A stretch of 8,046 nucleotides of DNA from positions 1 to 8,046 of the forward strand of contig JAUUYD010000088.1 in the NCBI GenBank assembly GCA_030590585.1, given 5' to 3'. Source of the DNA: Spirochaeta sp. (GTDB lineage: Bacteria > Spirochaetota > Spirochaetia > Spirochaetales_E > Spirochaetaceae_B). Position numbers and translations under genes: made by a program. This document shows positions 1 to 7,332 of this stretch, in pieces. Position 1 is the stretch's first letter. Each line of letters begins with the position of its first letter. The notes under the pieces are model-generated. The model searched no databases, was not told the origin of the DNA, and saw nothing but the letters and a program-made list of their open reading frames with translations.

Positions 1-58
1 GGCTTTTGCCACACTGCGCTCACTGTGCTTTTCCCGCCTTGCCTGCAACCCAAATCCC

Positions 59-97
59 CGGTTCAGCCGATGCCTTTTTAAATCTTTAACTGAACCG
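59..97. repeat. Stem-loop A inside repeat unit (second copy at 204-242)
   Basis: CGGTTCAG at 59-66 is the exact reverse complement of CTGAACCG at 90-97, with a 23-nt spacer. The same pair recurs 145 bp later at 204-211 and 235-242. The substitutions between units 1 and 2 fall outside both arms. The third unit keeps the left arm (349-356) but stops before the right arm, so it cannot form this structure. Confidence 0.75.
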
Positions 98-142
98 TCC
101 TTTGAGTCGCATGCCGCGTTGGGAAAATGCTCGTGATGCTCA

Positions 143-158
143 TGTGGCTTTTGCCACA
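143..158. repeat. Stem-loop B at the unit junction (second copy at 288-303)
   Basis: TGTGGC, TTTT, GCCACA forms a perfect 6-bp stem with a 4-nt loop exactly across the junction of units 1 and 2. It recurs at 288-303 across the junction of units 2 and 3. The copy at the left edge (1-13) is cut by the window. No T-run follows on either strand, so an intrinsic terminator is unlikely. The neighbouring CACACTG CGCT CACTGTG forms a further imperfect 7-bp dyad. Confidence 0.6.
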
Positions 159-373
159 CTGCGCTCACTGTGCTTTTCCCGCCTTGCCTGCAGCCCAAAT
201 CCCCGGTTCAGCCGATGCCTTTCTAAATCTTTAACTGAACCGTTCTTAAAGTCGCATGCCGCGTTGGAAAAATGCTCGTGATGCTCATGTGGCTTTTGCC
301 ACACTGCGCTCACTGTGCTTTTTCCGTCTTGCCTGCAGCCCAAATCACCGGTTCAGCCGGCGCCTTCTCACTA

Positions 374-391
374 ATATTCTATACAGAATAT
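374..391 (-). other. AT-rich 7-bp hairpin just after the zinc-ribbon gene
   Basis: ATATTCT (374-380) and AGAATAT (385-391) are perfect inverted repeats around a 4-nt loop. The hairpin starts 10 nt past the TGA stop of the zinc-ribbon gene and lies between that stop and the tandem repeat. It has only one G-C pair and no T-run on the minus strand, so it is a poor intrinsic terminator. Its position suggests it could mark or protect the operon's 3' end, but that is inference. Confidence 0.3.
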
Positions 392-401
392 CATTGCTAT
401 G

Positions 402-1196
402 TCAGTCCAGTTCAGATTCACCGTCCACCAGGTCGGCTAATCCTCCAACATCATCATCATCGAACTCATATGCTTCGGAAACCGGATCTCCACCCTCTTC
501 CCAGAAAAGGATTCGGCTGCAATAGGGGCAGAACTGAATTTCTTTACCGCCTCGAATATCATTCACAAACTGGGCAGGCAGAACCATATGACAACCGCTG
601 CATATATTTGACTTGACAGGTACAATACCAACACCTGATTTATTGCGAATGATACGCTGGAATTTGAAAAGAATATCATCATCCATATCAGGTGTAATCT
701 TCCCTTCTTTCTTGGCAAGGCTGGCCAACAGGGTCTCTTTATCGCTTGTCTCGGCCTTTATTTTATCATTCTCGGTAGTCAATTCGTCCTGCTGCATTTT
801 GATCATCTGTTCTTCACGTTCGAGGGACGATTTCATTTCTTCAAGATCACGTTCACGCTTCTGAATATCCCGGCGGAAGCGCTGTTCTTTTTCACCGGCA
901 TCGCGAATTTCCTTGTCTAAAGCTTCATATTCTCTCTGAGTAGTGATGACATCCATTTTTCTTTCAGAGTCTTCTCTTAAACGCTCAGCTTCATTCATTT
1001 CAAAGTTGAGGTGACGGATTTCATCTTTTGTTGTTTCGAACTCCTGATTCTTGTCAACATAGGACTTTTTCAGTCGGTTGAGAATCTCCTGCTTGGTTTC
1101 CAGAGCTCTGGGTATCTCAAGGATGTCACGCTCAATGGCGTACTTTTCTGAAAGAATTTCCTGCAGCAGCTGCAATGTCTCAAATGTATTTTCCAT
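402..1196 (-). CDS. Coiled-coil protein with C-terminal C4 zinc ribbon (CT398/HP0958-like)
   Basis: This 264-residue protein has a long, charged, heptad-rich region (about 5-165) predicted to form a coiled-coil hairpin. A C4 zinc ribbon follows, with Cys199, Cys202, Cys223 and Cys226 (CSGC, then CPYC after a 20-residue gap), preceded by the GVGIVPV strand typical of the zf-RING_7 (DUF164) family. Known relatives are Chlamydia CT398 and Helicobacter HP0958, coiled-coil/zinc-ribbon proteins reported to bind the alternative sigma factor RpoN and secretion or flagellar partners. A cytoplasmic adaptor role is therefore plausible here, but the partner cannot be read from sequence. The C-terminal tail (233-264) is very acidic, 14 of 32 residues being Asp or Glu, including DDDD at 246-249. 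The gene begins 21 bp after the rpoD stop and is the last gene of the operon. The ATG start is backed by AAGGAC 9 nt upstream. Family assignment is confident; function is not. Confidence 0.9.
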   Translation of the reverse strand: MENTFETLQLLQEILSEKYAIERDILEIPRALETKQEILNRLKKSYVDKNQEFETTKDEIRHLNFEMNEAERLREDSERKMDVITTQREYEALDKEIRDAGEKEQRFRRDIQKRERDLEEMKSSLEREEQMIKMQQDELTTENDKIKAETSDKETLLASLAKKEGKITPDMDDDILFKFQRIIRNKSGVGIVPVKSNICSGCHMVLPAQFVNDIRGGKEIQFCPYCSRILFWEEGGDPVSEAYEFDDDDVGGLADLVDGESELD

Positions 1197-1200
1197 AACT

Positions 1201-1211
1201 GTCCTGTCCTT
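1201..1211 (-). promoter_or_regulatory. Duplicated Shine-Dalgarno of the zinc-ribbon gene
   Basis: On the minus strand AGGACAGGAC precedes the ATG at 1196. AAGGAC (1211-1206) lies 9 nt from the start and the second AGGAC (1205-1201) lies 4 nt from it. Only the outer one has normal spacing. The 21-bp gap to the rpoD stop is long enough for independent initiation without an overlap. Confidence 0.55.
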
Positions 1212-1217
1212 ATTCTC

Positions 1218-3203
1218 TTAATTTTCCAGATAATCTTTGAGCCTTCGGCTTCTCTTGGGATGCCGAAGGCGACGTAGTGCTTTAGCTTCAATTTGCCGGA
1301 TTCTCTCTCTTGTGACATTAAAATACAAGCCCACTTCTTCAAGGGTGAGAGAATAACCATCTTCAAGGCCGAAACGCATTTTCAGAACTTCCTGTTCCCT
1401 GGGCGGTAAGGTTTCCAAAACTTCCTGGAGCTGTTCCTGAAGTATACGGAAGGCTGTCTGAGTTGCGGGATTTTCAACATCCTTATCCTCAATGAAATCG
1501 CCAAGAAGAGAATCTTCCTCTTCTCCTATGGGAGTTTCAAGGCTGATAGGTTCTCTGGCAACATTCTTTACTGACTTCACTCTTGCGACAGTCCAGCCTA
1601 GACGTTCGGCCACTTCTTCATCAGTCGGTTCCCGCCCTTTCATCTGCATAAGCTGACGGGACTCTCTCACAACTTTATTGATCTGCTCAATCATGTGAAC
1701 AGGTACTCTGATGGTTCTGGCCTGGTCAGAAATTGACCTCGTAATGGCCTGCCGTATCCACCACGTTGCATACGTTGAGAATTTGTAGCCTTTTCTGTAT
1801 TCAAACTTCTCGACAGCTTTAATCAGGCCTATATTACCTTCCTGAACGAGATCGAAAAAGTGAAGGCCGCGATTTGTATATTTTTTTGCAATGCTGACAA
1901 CAAGGCGTAGATTGGCTTTGATAAGACGGTCTTTCGCTGTTTTCATCATAACCCGGCCATGAATTATTTCATCCGCCATATCCAGAATGTCTTCGACAGA
2001 GGCTTCAAAATCTATTTCCATGCTGCGAAGTTTTTTCTCGGTAACCTGTACCTGCCGGATAAACTCTTTAATTTCATCAGAGCTCAGCCCCAGGCGTTCC
2101 TCAACTTCTTCCCGTTCTCCGGCTTTGGCAAGGCCACGCCCGAGGACTCGGATTTCACGCATTGAACGAACACCAAGTGTCCTTTCGATGCGGTATTGCT
2201 TCTGCTGATACTGCTTTATTTTCTTTACAGCTGCCGCATATCGATCTGAGAACCTGACTATTTCTTCCTGATGTATATCAACTACTGAAATATTCTTAAG
2301 AAGGCTTTTACGTTTGTTTACAAGTTTTTTATCAGTAAGAACATCACCATCAGTCGCAGCAATGCGGAATTTCAAATCCATATACTGTTTTAAAGGGGCT
2401 ACCAGCCCTCTGATGGCTTCTTTGTAGAATTGATTAATTCTTCGCCGTTCTGCCAGAAAGTCAGAAATTTCTTTTTTTGAGTAGTTTAATTCCCGAGGGT
2501 CGGATTTGCTGAAAGCCTTCTGAGCTAATTCATGGAATTCTGGAATTATCATTCCTGAGGTTTTTAGAACTTTTTTGATGATATTCTCACCGTCTTCCAT
2601 TTGTTTGGAAAGAGTAACTTCCTGCTCGGCTGTCAGTAAATTTTCTTTACCGATTTCTCTGAGATAAAGACGGATGGGATCGTCTACAGAAGAATCCTTA
2701 TCATTAAAGACAAGTTTTCTCTTTGTTGAAGCTGCGGTTCTAACAACAGCTGGTTTTTTTTCTACGGTTGCTGCCAGTTCCTCTTCTACCGCGCCTTCCT
2801 CTTCATTTTCTTCCTCGTCATCATCTTCAGCTGTAGATATCTCAGCTTCGTCATCACTTTTTACAATGCCTGAACCGACTCCGATATCAGTTTCAATAAC
2901 TTCTACGTCATCATCCAGTATGACTTCCGCTTCATGATTATCATCATCTTCGACGTCTGATTCATCTGTACTTTTCTTATCAAGATCTTTTGATTCTGTC
3001 TTGCCGATAACCGGGGTAGCTTCGGTGTCATCAAAAATATTGACACCTGATGATTCCAGTAATGCGATTATGTCATTCATGGATTCAGATTTAACCAGTT
3101 CTTCGGGCAACCAATCACTTATCTCGTCATAACTGATGGATTTGCTTTTCAGGGCATGTTCCAAAAGACTGACTACCGTAGGGTTAGACTTGATTTCTGC
3201 CAT
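1218..3203 (-). CDS. rpoD: RNA polymerase primary sigma factor RpoD (sigma-70)
   Basis: This 661-residue housekeeping sigma factor directs RNA polymerase to promoters. It has region 1.1 at about 5-60, then a very acidic linker (79-142, 32 of 64 residues Asp/Glu). Region 1.2 follows with [13 protein letters not shown] (174-186), then a non-conserved insert of about 200 residues. Region 2 includes [16 protein letters not shown] and the core -10 motif [11 protein letters not shown] (478-488), followed by RTIRVPVHM. Region 3 is at about 505-575. Region 4 has the -35 helix-turn-helix [19 protein letters not shown] (about 621-639). The full primary-sigma layout excludes an alternative sigma. I chose ATG at 3203 because AAGGTGA sits just ahead of it. 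An in-frame GTG at 3209 would add two residues but has no well-placed ribosome site. The 5' end overlaps dnaG by 20 bp, suggesting coupled translation; the zinc-ribbon gene follows after 21 bp. Numbering is from ATG 3203. Confidence 0.98.
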   Translation of the reverse strand: MAEIKSNPTVVSLLEHALKSKSISYDEISDWLPEELVKSESMNDIIALLESSGVNIFDDTEATPVIGKTESKDLDKKSTDESDVEDDDNHEAEVILDDDVEVIETDIGVGSGIVKSDDEAEISTAEDDDEEENEEEGAVEEELAATVEKKPAVVRTAASTKRKLVFNDKDSSVDDPIRLYLREIGKENLLTAEQEVTLSKQMEDGENIIKKVLKTSGMIIPEFHELAQKAFSKSDPRELNYSKKEISDFLAERRRINQFYKEAIRGLVAPLKQYMDLKFRIAATDGDVLTDKKLVNKRKSLLKNISVVDIHQEEIVRFSDRYAAAVKKIKQYQQKQYRIERTLGVRSMREIRVLGRGLAKAGEREEVEERLGLSSDEIKEFIRQVQVTEKKLRSMEIDFEASVEDILDMADEIIHGRVMMKTAKDRLIKANLRLVVSIAKKYTNRGLHFFDLVQEGNIGLIKAVEKFEYRKGYKFSTYATWWIRQAITRSISDQARTIRVPVHMIEQINKVVRESRQLMQMKGREPTDEEVAERLGWTVARVKSVKNVAREPISLETPIGEEEDSLLGDFIEDKDVENPATQTAFRILQEQLQEVLETLPPREQEVLKMRFGLEDGYSLTLEEVGLYFNVTRERIRQIEAKALRRLRHPKRSRRLKDYLEN

Positions 3204-4998
3204 GCTCACCTTGCCTGATATTCAATATTTCCTGATCTATCATTACTATACGCTTCATGCGGGCTTCGCTGATTTCAGTATTCTCAGATTCCAGTTCCGA
3301 TAATTCCTTAACCAGCTTTACCAGTTCCTGACGTTCATCGTGCAGTGCACGCATTCTCAGTAAACGGATTTTTTCTGCAATTGTTTCTCCGGCTTTTTCA
3401 TCGTAAATACCGGTTGCTGCCTTCTCAAGAATGAAATTTCTCAATTCTGCATCCTCGAGCATTGAAACAACAGCTTCAGTTCTCGGTACTTTTCCGTCGA
3501 CTCCTAATTCATCCAGCACCCTGTACACTGACAAAGCCCGCCTATCCCGAAACAATTCAGGGGCGAGCGACTTTCTCAAGGTGGTGAAATATTCTGTTTT
3601 AACGGCAACGGCAGTCATAAGGAAAAGTTCATCGCCAACAGCTTCAAAAACGGAATTATGTTTTCCATCTATAGTCTTTTTGAACAACGACTTTGATGAT
3701 TTTAAACGTTCTCTTCCCCTGTTATTTCTGTATTCCCTGATGACTGTAATCGGATCCGCATTAACCTCATCAGCCAATTGTCGAAGGTATTCTTCTCTTC
3801 TGACATCGGAACCAACCGCATCCAGATAGGGTGTCAGCTCTATAAGGGCCTCCTCCTGTGCCTCACCGGTTTTATCCGATTTGGCACTAATCAGAAAATC
3901 TAACAAATATTCAAAGATATTTATAGGCCTTTCGACAAGTTTTTTCAACGTTGAAGGTCCTTGAGTGCAAAGAATGTCCGATGGATCGCTTCCCGGTGGT
4001 ATCTTTACCGACTTCACAGCCAATCCAACGCTTTCCGCAAGTACCGCAGCTTTCACTGTAGCCCGCCTGCCAGCACTGTCACCATCGAATAACAGTGTAA
4101 TAGAATTTGCTATTCTTTTTACAAGTCTTGCCTGATCATTTGTAAATGCTGTACCAAGAGGAGCAACAGTTTCGCCGATTCCGGCCTGCATACAGGAGAG
4201 AACATCCAGATTCCCTTCGCAAACAACTACATTCTTACTCTTACGGATGCTTTTTTTCGCCTGACCAAGACCGTATAGAGTTTGACTTTTCCTGTACAAT
4301 GCAGTTTCCGGAGAATTGATGTATTTCGGTCCCCGGTCATTTAACGCCCTTCCACTGAAAGCTAAAACTCTTTCACTATCAGGCATCACCGGAAACATCA
4401 ATCTGTCAACAAAATATGACCATTTCGGTGATTTACGGCTGAATAAACCTGTTTCAGAAAGAAACTCTGGAGAATATTTCTTTTTCAAAAGGAAATGATA
4501 AAGCCATTCGCCTTCAGCCGGAGCCCAGCCAATCTGATAAAGTTCAGCTGTTTCATCATCTATACCGCGTTTTTTCAGGTAACTGCGAGCGTGCTCAGCA
4601 TCAGGCTGGTTCAATAACAGCCATCGATATGTACTTGAAACTCTTTTGTAAAGATCTTCAAGAGCCCGGCGATTATCCCTTCGCTCACCGCCGCCGTCCG
4701 AATCGGGAATTTCAACTCCTGTTTTTTCAGCAAGCTGCCTGACAGCCTCAGGGAAATCCAGAGATTCCATTTCCATTAAAAATTGATATGCTCCACCACC
4801 CTTCTGACAACCGAAACAGTAATAAAGATTATTTTCCGGATTGACGGAGAATGAAGGAGTTTTTTCTGTATGAAACGGGCAGAGTCCCCACCAGCGGTCA
4901 CCCTTTCGAGAAAGATTAACATAAGAACCAACAACATCCAGAATATCTATTTTCCGGCTGATATCGTCAATAACACTTTCTGGGATTCTGCCCGGCAT
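3184..4998 (-). CDS. dnaG: DNA primase DnaG
   Basis: This 604-residue primase makes the RNA primers for lagging-strand synthesis at the replisome and works with the DnaB helicase. The N-terminal CHC2 zinc domain has Cys40, His43, Cys61 and Cys64 (CPFH ... CFGC). The RNA polymerase core includes GWAP, LMFPV, FSGRAL and PKYINSPET (about 157-231). The TOPRIM site shows Glu261 (EGNLDVL), Asp305 and Asp307 (FDGDSAG) and the GSDPSDIL motif (336-343), so the metal-binding residues are present. In EGNLDVL an Asn replaces the usual Tyr/Phe after EG. The C-terminal 150 residues or so match the helicase-binding domain in position and are poorly conserved by eye. ATG 4998 follows the mltG stop by 2 bp, with AAGGAC 5 nt upstream inside mltG. 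The 3' end overlaps rpoD. Length is normal for the family. Confidence 0.98.
   Translation of the reverse strand: MPGRIPESVIDDISRKIDILDVVGSYVNLSRKGDRWWGLCPFHTEKTPSFSVNPENNLYYCFGCQKGGGAYQFLMEMESLDFPEAVRQLAEKTGVEIPDSDGGGERRDNRRALEDLYKRVSSTYRWLLLNQPDAEHARSYLKKRGIDDETAELYQIGWAPAEGEWLYHFLLKKKYSPEFLSETGLFSRKSPKWSYFVDRLMFPVMPDSERVLAFSGRALNDRGPKYINSPETALYRKSQTLYGLGQAKKSIRKSKNVVVCEGNLDVLSCMQAGIGETVAPLGTAFTNDQARLVKRIANSITLLFDGDSAGRRATVKAAVLAESVGLAVKSVKIPPGSDPSDILCTQGPSTLKKLVERPINIFEYLLDFLISAKSDKTGEAQEEALIELTPYLDAVGSDVRREEYLRQLADEVNADPITVIREYRNNRGRERLKSSKSLFKKTIDGKHNSVFEAVGDELFLMTAVAVKTEYFTTLRKSLAPELFRDRRALSVYRVLDELGVDGKVPRTEAVVSMLEDAELRNFILEKAATGIYDEKAGETIAEKIRLLRMRALHDERQELVKLVKELSELESENTEISEARMKRIVMIDQEILNIRQGEHGRNQV
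3206..3212 (-). promoter_or_regulatory. Ribosome binding site deciding the rpoD start
   Basis: AAGGTGA lies on the minus strand inside the last codons of dnaG, with its AAGG 5 nt before the ATG at 3203. It overlaps the alternative GTG (3209-3207), so it could not serve that codon. This favours the ATG and places rpoD initiation within the terminating dnaG reading frame. Confidence 0.65.
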
Positions 4999-5000
4999 CT

Positions 5001-6125
5001 TCAGTCCTTGACGACGTATTGTGTCAGATATGCAGCTCTAGCTGCCAGGTGATCATTATAATCCCGTGTGAAGGTATGGCTGCCGGCTGCCGGGTCCTTG
5101 ACAACAAAAAACAACGCATCGATATCAGATGGGAAAAAGGCCGCATAAAGAGCTGATGCCCCTGGAGCAGAAATTGGACCCGGAGGTAAACCTTTGTCAT
5201 AATACGTATTATATTCAGAGGGGATTTCAAGATAACTCTCAAATATACGTCGGTCAAATTTTAAATATTCACGCTGAAAAGGCTGACCTTTTTCAGTTTC
5301 TTCAATTGTGTAAACTACAGTAGCACATGATTGAAGAGGCATTCCTTCCATCAGTCGGTTGTTAAAAACAGCCGCAATTTGGGGGGCTTCATCCGGTCTG
5401 CGGTATTCCCTTTCAACAATTGAGGCAAGGGTTACCTTCTCATGAAGTTGAGAAACTGTCAGTTCTTTCCATGTCGGATATATATCATCCAGTTCATTGA
5501 AAAACGCATCACTCATCATCCTCACGAGAGTTTCTGCAGTTTCTATTGAAGCTTCAGAACTGTCATCGATAGGTGTTTCAATATTATAGGTATCGGGAAA
5601 CATGTAACCCTGTAAACCCTGCGGGGTTCTCATCACCGGATATTCATCCACCAGACGGATTATAGCATCAAGAACATCTTTGGAGTCAGCAAGATCTGCT
5701 TCTTCCACACGTTCTGCGATGCTTGTGGACGTTAACCCCGGGGGGATCGTAAGTGTCGTATATACGCGTTGTGCCCCGAGGGGTGATGTCAGATTCTTAA
5801 TGATTCCCGAGGGCTTCTGACCGAACTTCAGCGAATAACGGCCGGCTTGCAGCGGCGGTGTCCGTCCCAATCTATCCAATAGCTTGAAGCGTAGAGTTAT
5901 GTATCGCCTGTCCTTCACCAACCCGAGTTTTTCCAGTTGTTTCGAGACTGTGGCAATATCGTCTCCATTACCAACAGTAATTTCTACGTATAATTGACTT
6001 GGATCTCCAAAAGCAGAATCCATAATGAACCAGAATGTTCCGGCTCCAAGGATTGCCAATATCGGGATAGCTACAAGTAAAACCAGAATTATCCCTTTAA
6101 GTATGCTTGCGATGGATTTACTCAT
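5001..6125 (-). CDS. mltG: Endolytic murein transglycosylase MltG (YceG family)
   Basis: MltG cleaves nascent glycan strands at the cytoplasmic membrane and is thought to set glycan length by releasing new peptidoglycan. The 374-residue protein has a short positive N-terminus and one membrane segment (about 9-35), with the rest periplasmic. A LysM-like part with a Leu-rich motif and PLQAGRYSL lies at about 45-110. The YceG catalytic domain follows, with LASIVERE (233-240; Glu238 is the likely catalytic residue), AAVFNNRL (251-258), MPLQSCATVVY, the conserved LPPGPISAPG (323-332) and HTF (360-362). YNTY (315-318) is also typical. The start codon overlaps the stop of the small upstream gene in ATGAGTAA, and no strong ribosome site precedes it, so reinitiation is likely. 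dnaG follows after 2 bp. Family assignment is secure; in this operon, wall growth is linked to replication and transcription genes only by position. Confidence 0.95.
   Translation of the reverse strand: MSKSIASILKGIILVLLVAIPILAILGAGTFWFIMDSAFGDPSQLYVEITVGNGDDIATVSKQLEKLGLVKDRRYITLRFKLLDRLGRTPPLQAGRYSLKFGQKPSGIIKNLTSPLGAQRVYTTLTIPPGLTSTSIAERVEEADLADSKDVLDAIIRLVDEYPVMRTPQGLQGYMFPDTYNIETPIDDSSEASIETAETLVRMMSDAFFNELDDIYPTWKELTVSQLHEKVTLASIVEREYRRPDEAPQIAAVFNNRLMEGMPLQSCATVVYTIEETEKGQPFQREYLKFDRRIFESYLEIPSEYNTYYDKGLPPGPISAPGASALYAAFFPSDIDALFFVVKDPAAGSHTFTRDYNDHLAARAAYLTQYVVKD
5004..5009 (-). promoter_or_regulatory. Ribosome binding site of dnaG within mltG
   Basis: AAGGAC forms the last two sense codons of mltG (Lys-Asp) and lies 5 nt before the dnaG ATG at 4998. 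The TGA stop of mltG falls in the spacer. Ribosomes ending mltG would therefore sit on the dnaG start region, fitting coupled translation. Confidence 0.65.
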
Positions 6126-6318
6126 TCACAGCTCTCATGGATAGTTCAATATTGTTCATCTCATCAATGGACAAATGGTTCCAGAGTTCCGATTCCAATC
6201 GGTGCATTAGAGCAGATAGATCCGCATCAAGATGTTTTTCATTGACATTGAGAAACATCCAAAGGCTTTTCACTTCAGATCCACCTATATTGAATTTCAG
6301 GTCAAAGCTCAAAGTCAT
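6118..6318 (-). CDS. Small protein of unknown function, 66 residues
   Basis: I do not recognise this protein. It is predicted to be soluble, with no signal peptide, membrane segment or Cys motif. The N-terminal part, rich in beta-type residues (MTLSFDLKFNIGG), is followed by LWMFLNVNEKHLDADL and a probable helical C-terminal half containing LMHRLESELW. The reality of the gene rests on its junctions. It overlaps the metallohydrolase stop by 17 bp and the mltG start by 8 bp (ATGAGTAA), and it fills the only space between those genes. GGGAGGGG precedes the ATG at 6318, though with short spacing. A longer reading from ATG 6381 gives 87 residues, but it would overlap the metallohydrolase by 80 bp and I see no good ribosome site for it. 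The protein may be a lineage-specific partner of a neighbour, or serve mainly to couple translation into mltG. Confidence 0.7.
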   Translation of the reverse strand: MTLSFDLKFNIGGSEVKSLWMFLNVNEKHLDADLSALMHRLESELWNHLSIDEMNNIELSMRAVNE

Positions 6319-7255
6319 GCCCCTCCCGGGCAAGATCGATTTCAAGAGACTTGCCGCCTTTATGATCCAGACGGCTATCAAACCATTGAGCGGAACGTAG
6401 AATCCCTTCCATTACTTCATCGGTATTCAGTGGCTCATGATGAAAAAGAAACAATTTCTGAATACCGAATTCCCTGACAAATTCCACCGCCAGGCTGTAT
6501 GAAGAGTGTCCCCAATTGTATTTCTCTATAGCTTCACCCAGGGTATATTGAGCATCAAGAACAATCGCATCAGCATCCTGAAAGTAAGCTACGTTTTTTT
6601 CTGTTCGTCTGAAATCTTTTTCTGTCAATTCTGTGTCGGTGGAATAAATAAATGAACGGCCGGCTTCGGAAATTTTGTAGGAAATACTTCCGTTGGGATG
6701 ATTTCTTCTAATCCAGTCCACATTCGCTATACCGAGACTCAGGGTTTCATTTCTTTTCAATATTCGGAAGTTGATATCAGCTGCAAAACTGTCCCAACCA
6801 ACCGGATGATATGGTACTTCCATAAATTTTGCGAGTATTCTTTTCATCGCTGGATATGGACTGTAAAAGGTTATCTTAACCCCGGGATTGTACATTGCTC
6901 CGAAATAGGGAAGTCCGAGGAGATGATCATAATGAAAATGAGACATGAAGATATGATATTCACGAATATCTTTTCTGAACTTGTGTAACCTCTTCTCAAG
7001 TTCGCGAAGTCCTGTACCGGTATCCAGAATAATCATGGTGTCATCGGCGGTCAGAACTTCTATGCATGCGGTGTTTCCACCGGATGTACCGAAAAGTTCA
7101 GCTGGGAGTTTGGAAAGAAAACGCTGCCGGGTATCTGAATTAAGCAGATGAGATGGTTTTATCCTCTGAACTACGGCAGAAATCTTATTTTGAATGTCTT
7201 CCGGGGTTAACGGAGTCGGGCTGGACCCCCTGACTCCCCAAAAACGCACGATCAT
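6302..7255 (-). CDS. MBL-fold metallohydrolase (PhnP/RNase Z-like clan)
   Basis: This 317-residue cytoplasmic enzyme belongs to the metallo-beta-lactamase fold. It starts with the RFWGVRGSSPTP strand-loop common in PhnP-like and cyclic-nucleotide phosphodiesterase-like members. Next come GTSGGNTACIEV (56-67) and ILDTGTGLREL (76-86). The metal site HFHYDH supplies His106, His108, Asp110 and His111, with further ligand candidates His186 (NHP), Asp207 (STDTE) and a C-terminal His (His250 in WGHSS, or His272/His273 in FHHEP). Two metals and phosphodiester hydrolysis are likely, but the substrate cannot be told. An insertion at about 15-50 follows the first strand. It is the first gene of the tight cluster, with 193 bp of non-coding DNA upstream and GGTGAGG 4 nt before its ATG. 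Its stop is overlapped by the next small gene. The family call is strong; any pathway link to cell-wall or DNA replication genes is inference. Confidence 0.92.
   Translation of the reverse strand: MIVRFWGVRGSSPTPLTPEDIQNKISAVVQRIKPSHLLNSDTRQRFLSKLPAELFGTSGGNTACIEVLTADDTMIILDTGTGLRELEKRLHKFRKDIREYHIFMSHFHYDHLLGLPYFGAMYNPGVKITFYSPYPAMKRILAKFMEVPYHPVGWDSFAADINFRILKRNETLSLGIANVDWIRRNHPNGSISYKISEAGRSFIYSTDTELTEKDFRRTEKNVAYFQDADAIVLDAQYTLGEAIEKYNWGHSSYSLAVEFVREFGIQKLFLFHHEPLNTDEVMEGILRSAQWFDSRLDHKGGKSLEIDLAREGHDFEL
6320..6327 (-). promoter_or_regulatory. Purine-rich ribosome site favouring the 6318 start
   Basis: GGGAGGGG ends 1 nt before the ATG at 6318. Counting from the GGAGG core, the spacer is 3 nt, shorter than usual but workable for a coupled gene. 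It lies inside the metallohydrolase coding sequence. Confidence 0.45.
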
Positions 7256-7259
7256 AATA

Positions 7260-7266
7260 CCTCACC
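7260..7266 (-). promoter_or_regulatory. Ribosome binding site of the metallohydrolase gene
   Basis: GGTGAGG lies 4 nt before the ATG at 7255 on the minus strand. It supports this start for the first gene of the cluster. I could not identify a convincing -35/-10 pair between 7267 and 7372. Confidence 0.55.
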
Positions 7267-7332
7267 ATGTCATAATTTACTTCAAACACTCTAGAGTTAA
7301 TTCCAAAAAAGTGATTTCCAAGCGAAATGAGA

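Larger units (their letters stand above)
1..366. repeat. 145-bp tandem repeat array, 2.5 copies, cut by window edge
   Basis: Three consecutive units begin at 1, 146 and 291, giving an exact 145-bp period; each begins with GGCTTTTGCCACACTGCGCT. Units 1 and 2 differ at about 6 of 145 positions by my count. Unit 3 is a partial copy of about 76 bp (about 5 differences from unit 2) that loses similarity near 366. The unit length is not a multiple of three, so no reading frame persists across copies, and short ORFs here look accidental. Each full unit carries an 8-bp inverted repeat with a 23-nt spacer and a 6-bp hairpin at the unit junction. The array lies directly downstream of the last gene of the minus-strand operon and supplies all the sequence between 1 and 366. 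Its function is unknown. It could be a dispersed intergenic repeat family, and it may extend left of the window. Confidence 0.95.

Noticed and set aside
140..343. Minus-strand 67-residue ORF across the tandem repeat
   Set aside because: It lies wholly in the 145-bp repeat, whose length breaks the frame between units. It has no ribosome site and no recognisable domain.
1..366. Integron attC cassette array or CRISPR
   Set aside because: The unit lacks clear attC core sites (RYYYAAC / GTTRRRY) in the right order, has no cassette ORF, and the 145-bp unit with no spacers does not fit CRISPR.
256..616. Plus-strand ORFs (256-525, 272-616) running from the repeat into the zinc-ribbon gene
   Set aside because: Their right halves are antisense to the conserved zinc-ribbon coding sequence and their left halves are repeat sequence. 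They are shadows.
2674..2937. Plus-strand Ser-rich 87-residue ORF
   Set aside because: It is the reverse reading of the GAA/GAT-rich acidic linker of rpoD, which explains both its composition and its openness.
3203..3209. GTG start for rpoD two codons upstream
   Set aside because: The AAGGTGA ribosome site overlaps this GTG and is correctly placed only for the ATG at 3203. The difference is two residues.
6319..6381. Longer 87-residue form of the small gene starting at 6381
   Set aside because: It would overlap the metallohydrolase by 80 bp, and the extra 21 residues are the off-frame reading of its conserved C-terminus. ATG 6318 has a purine-rich site just upstream.
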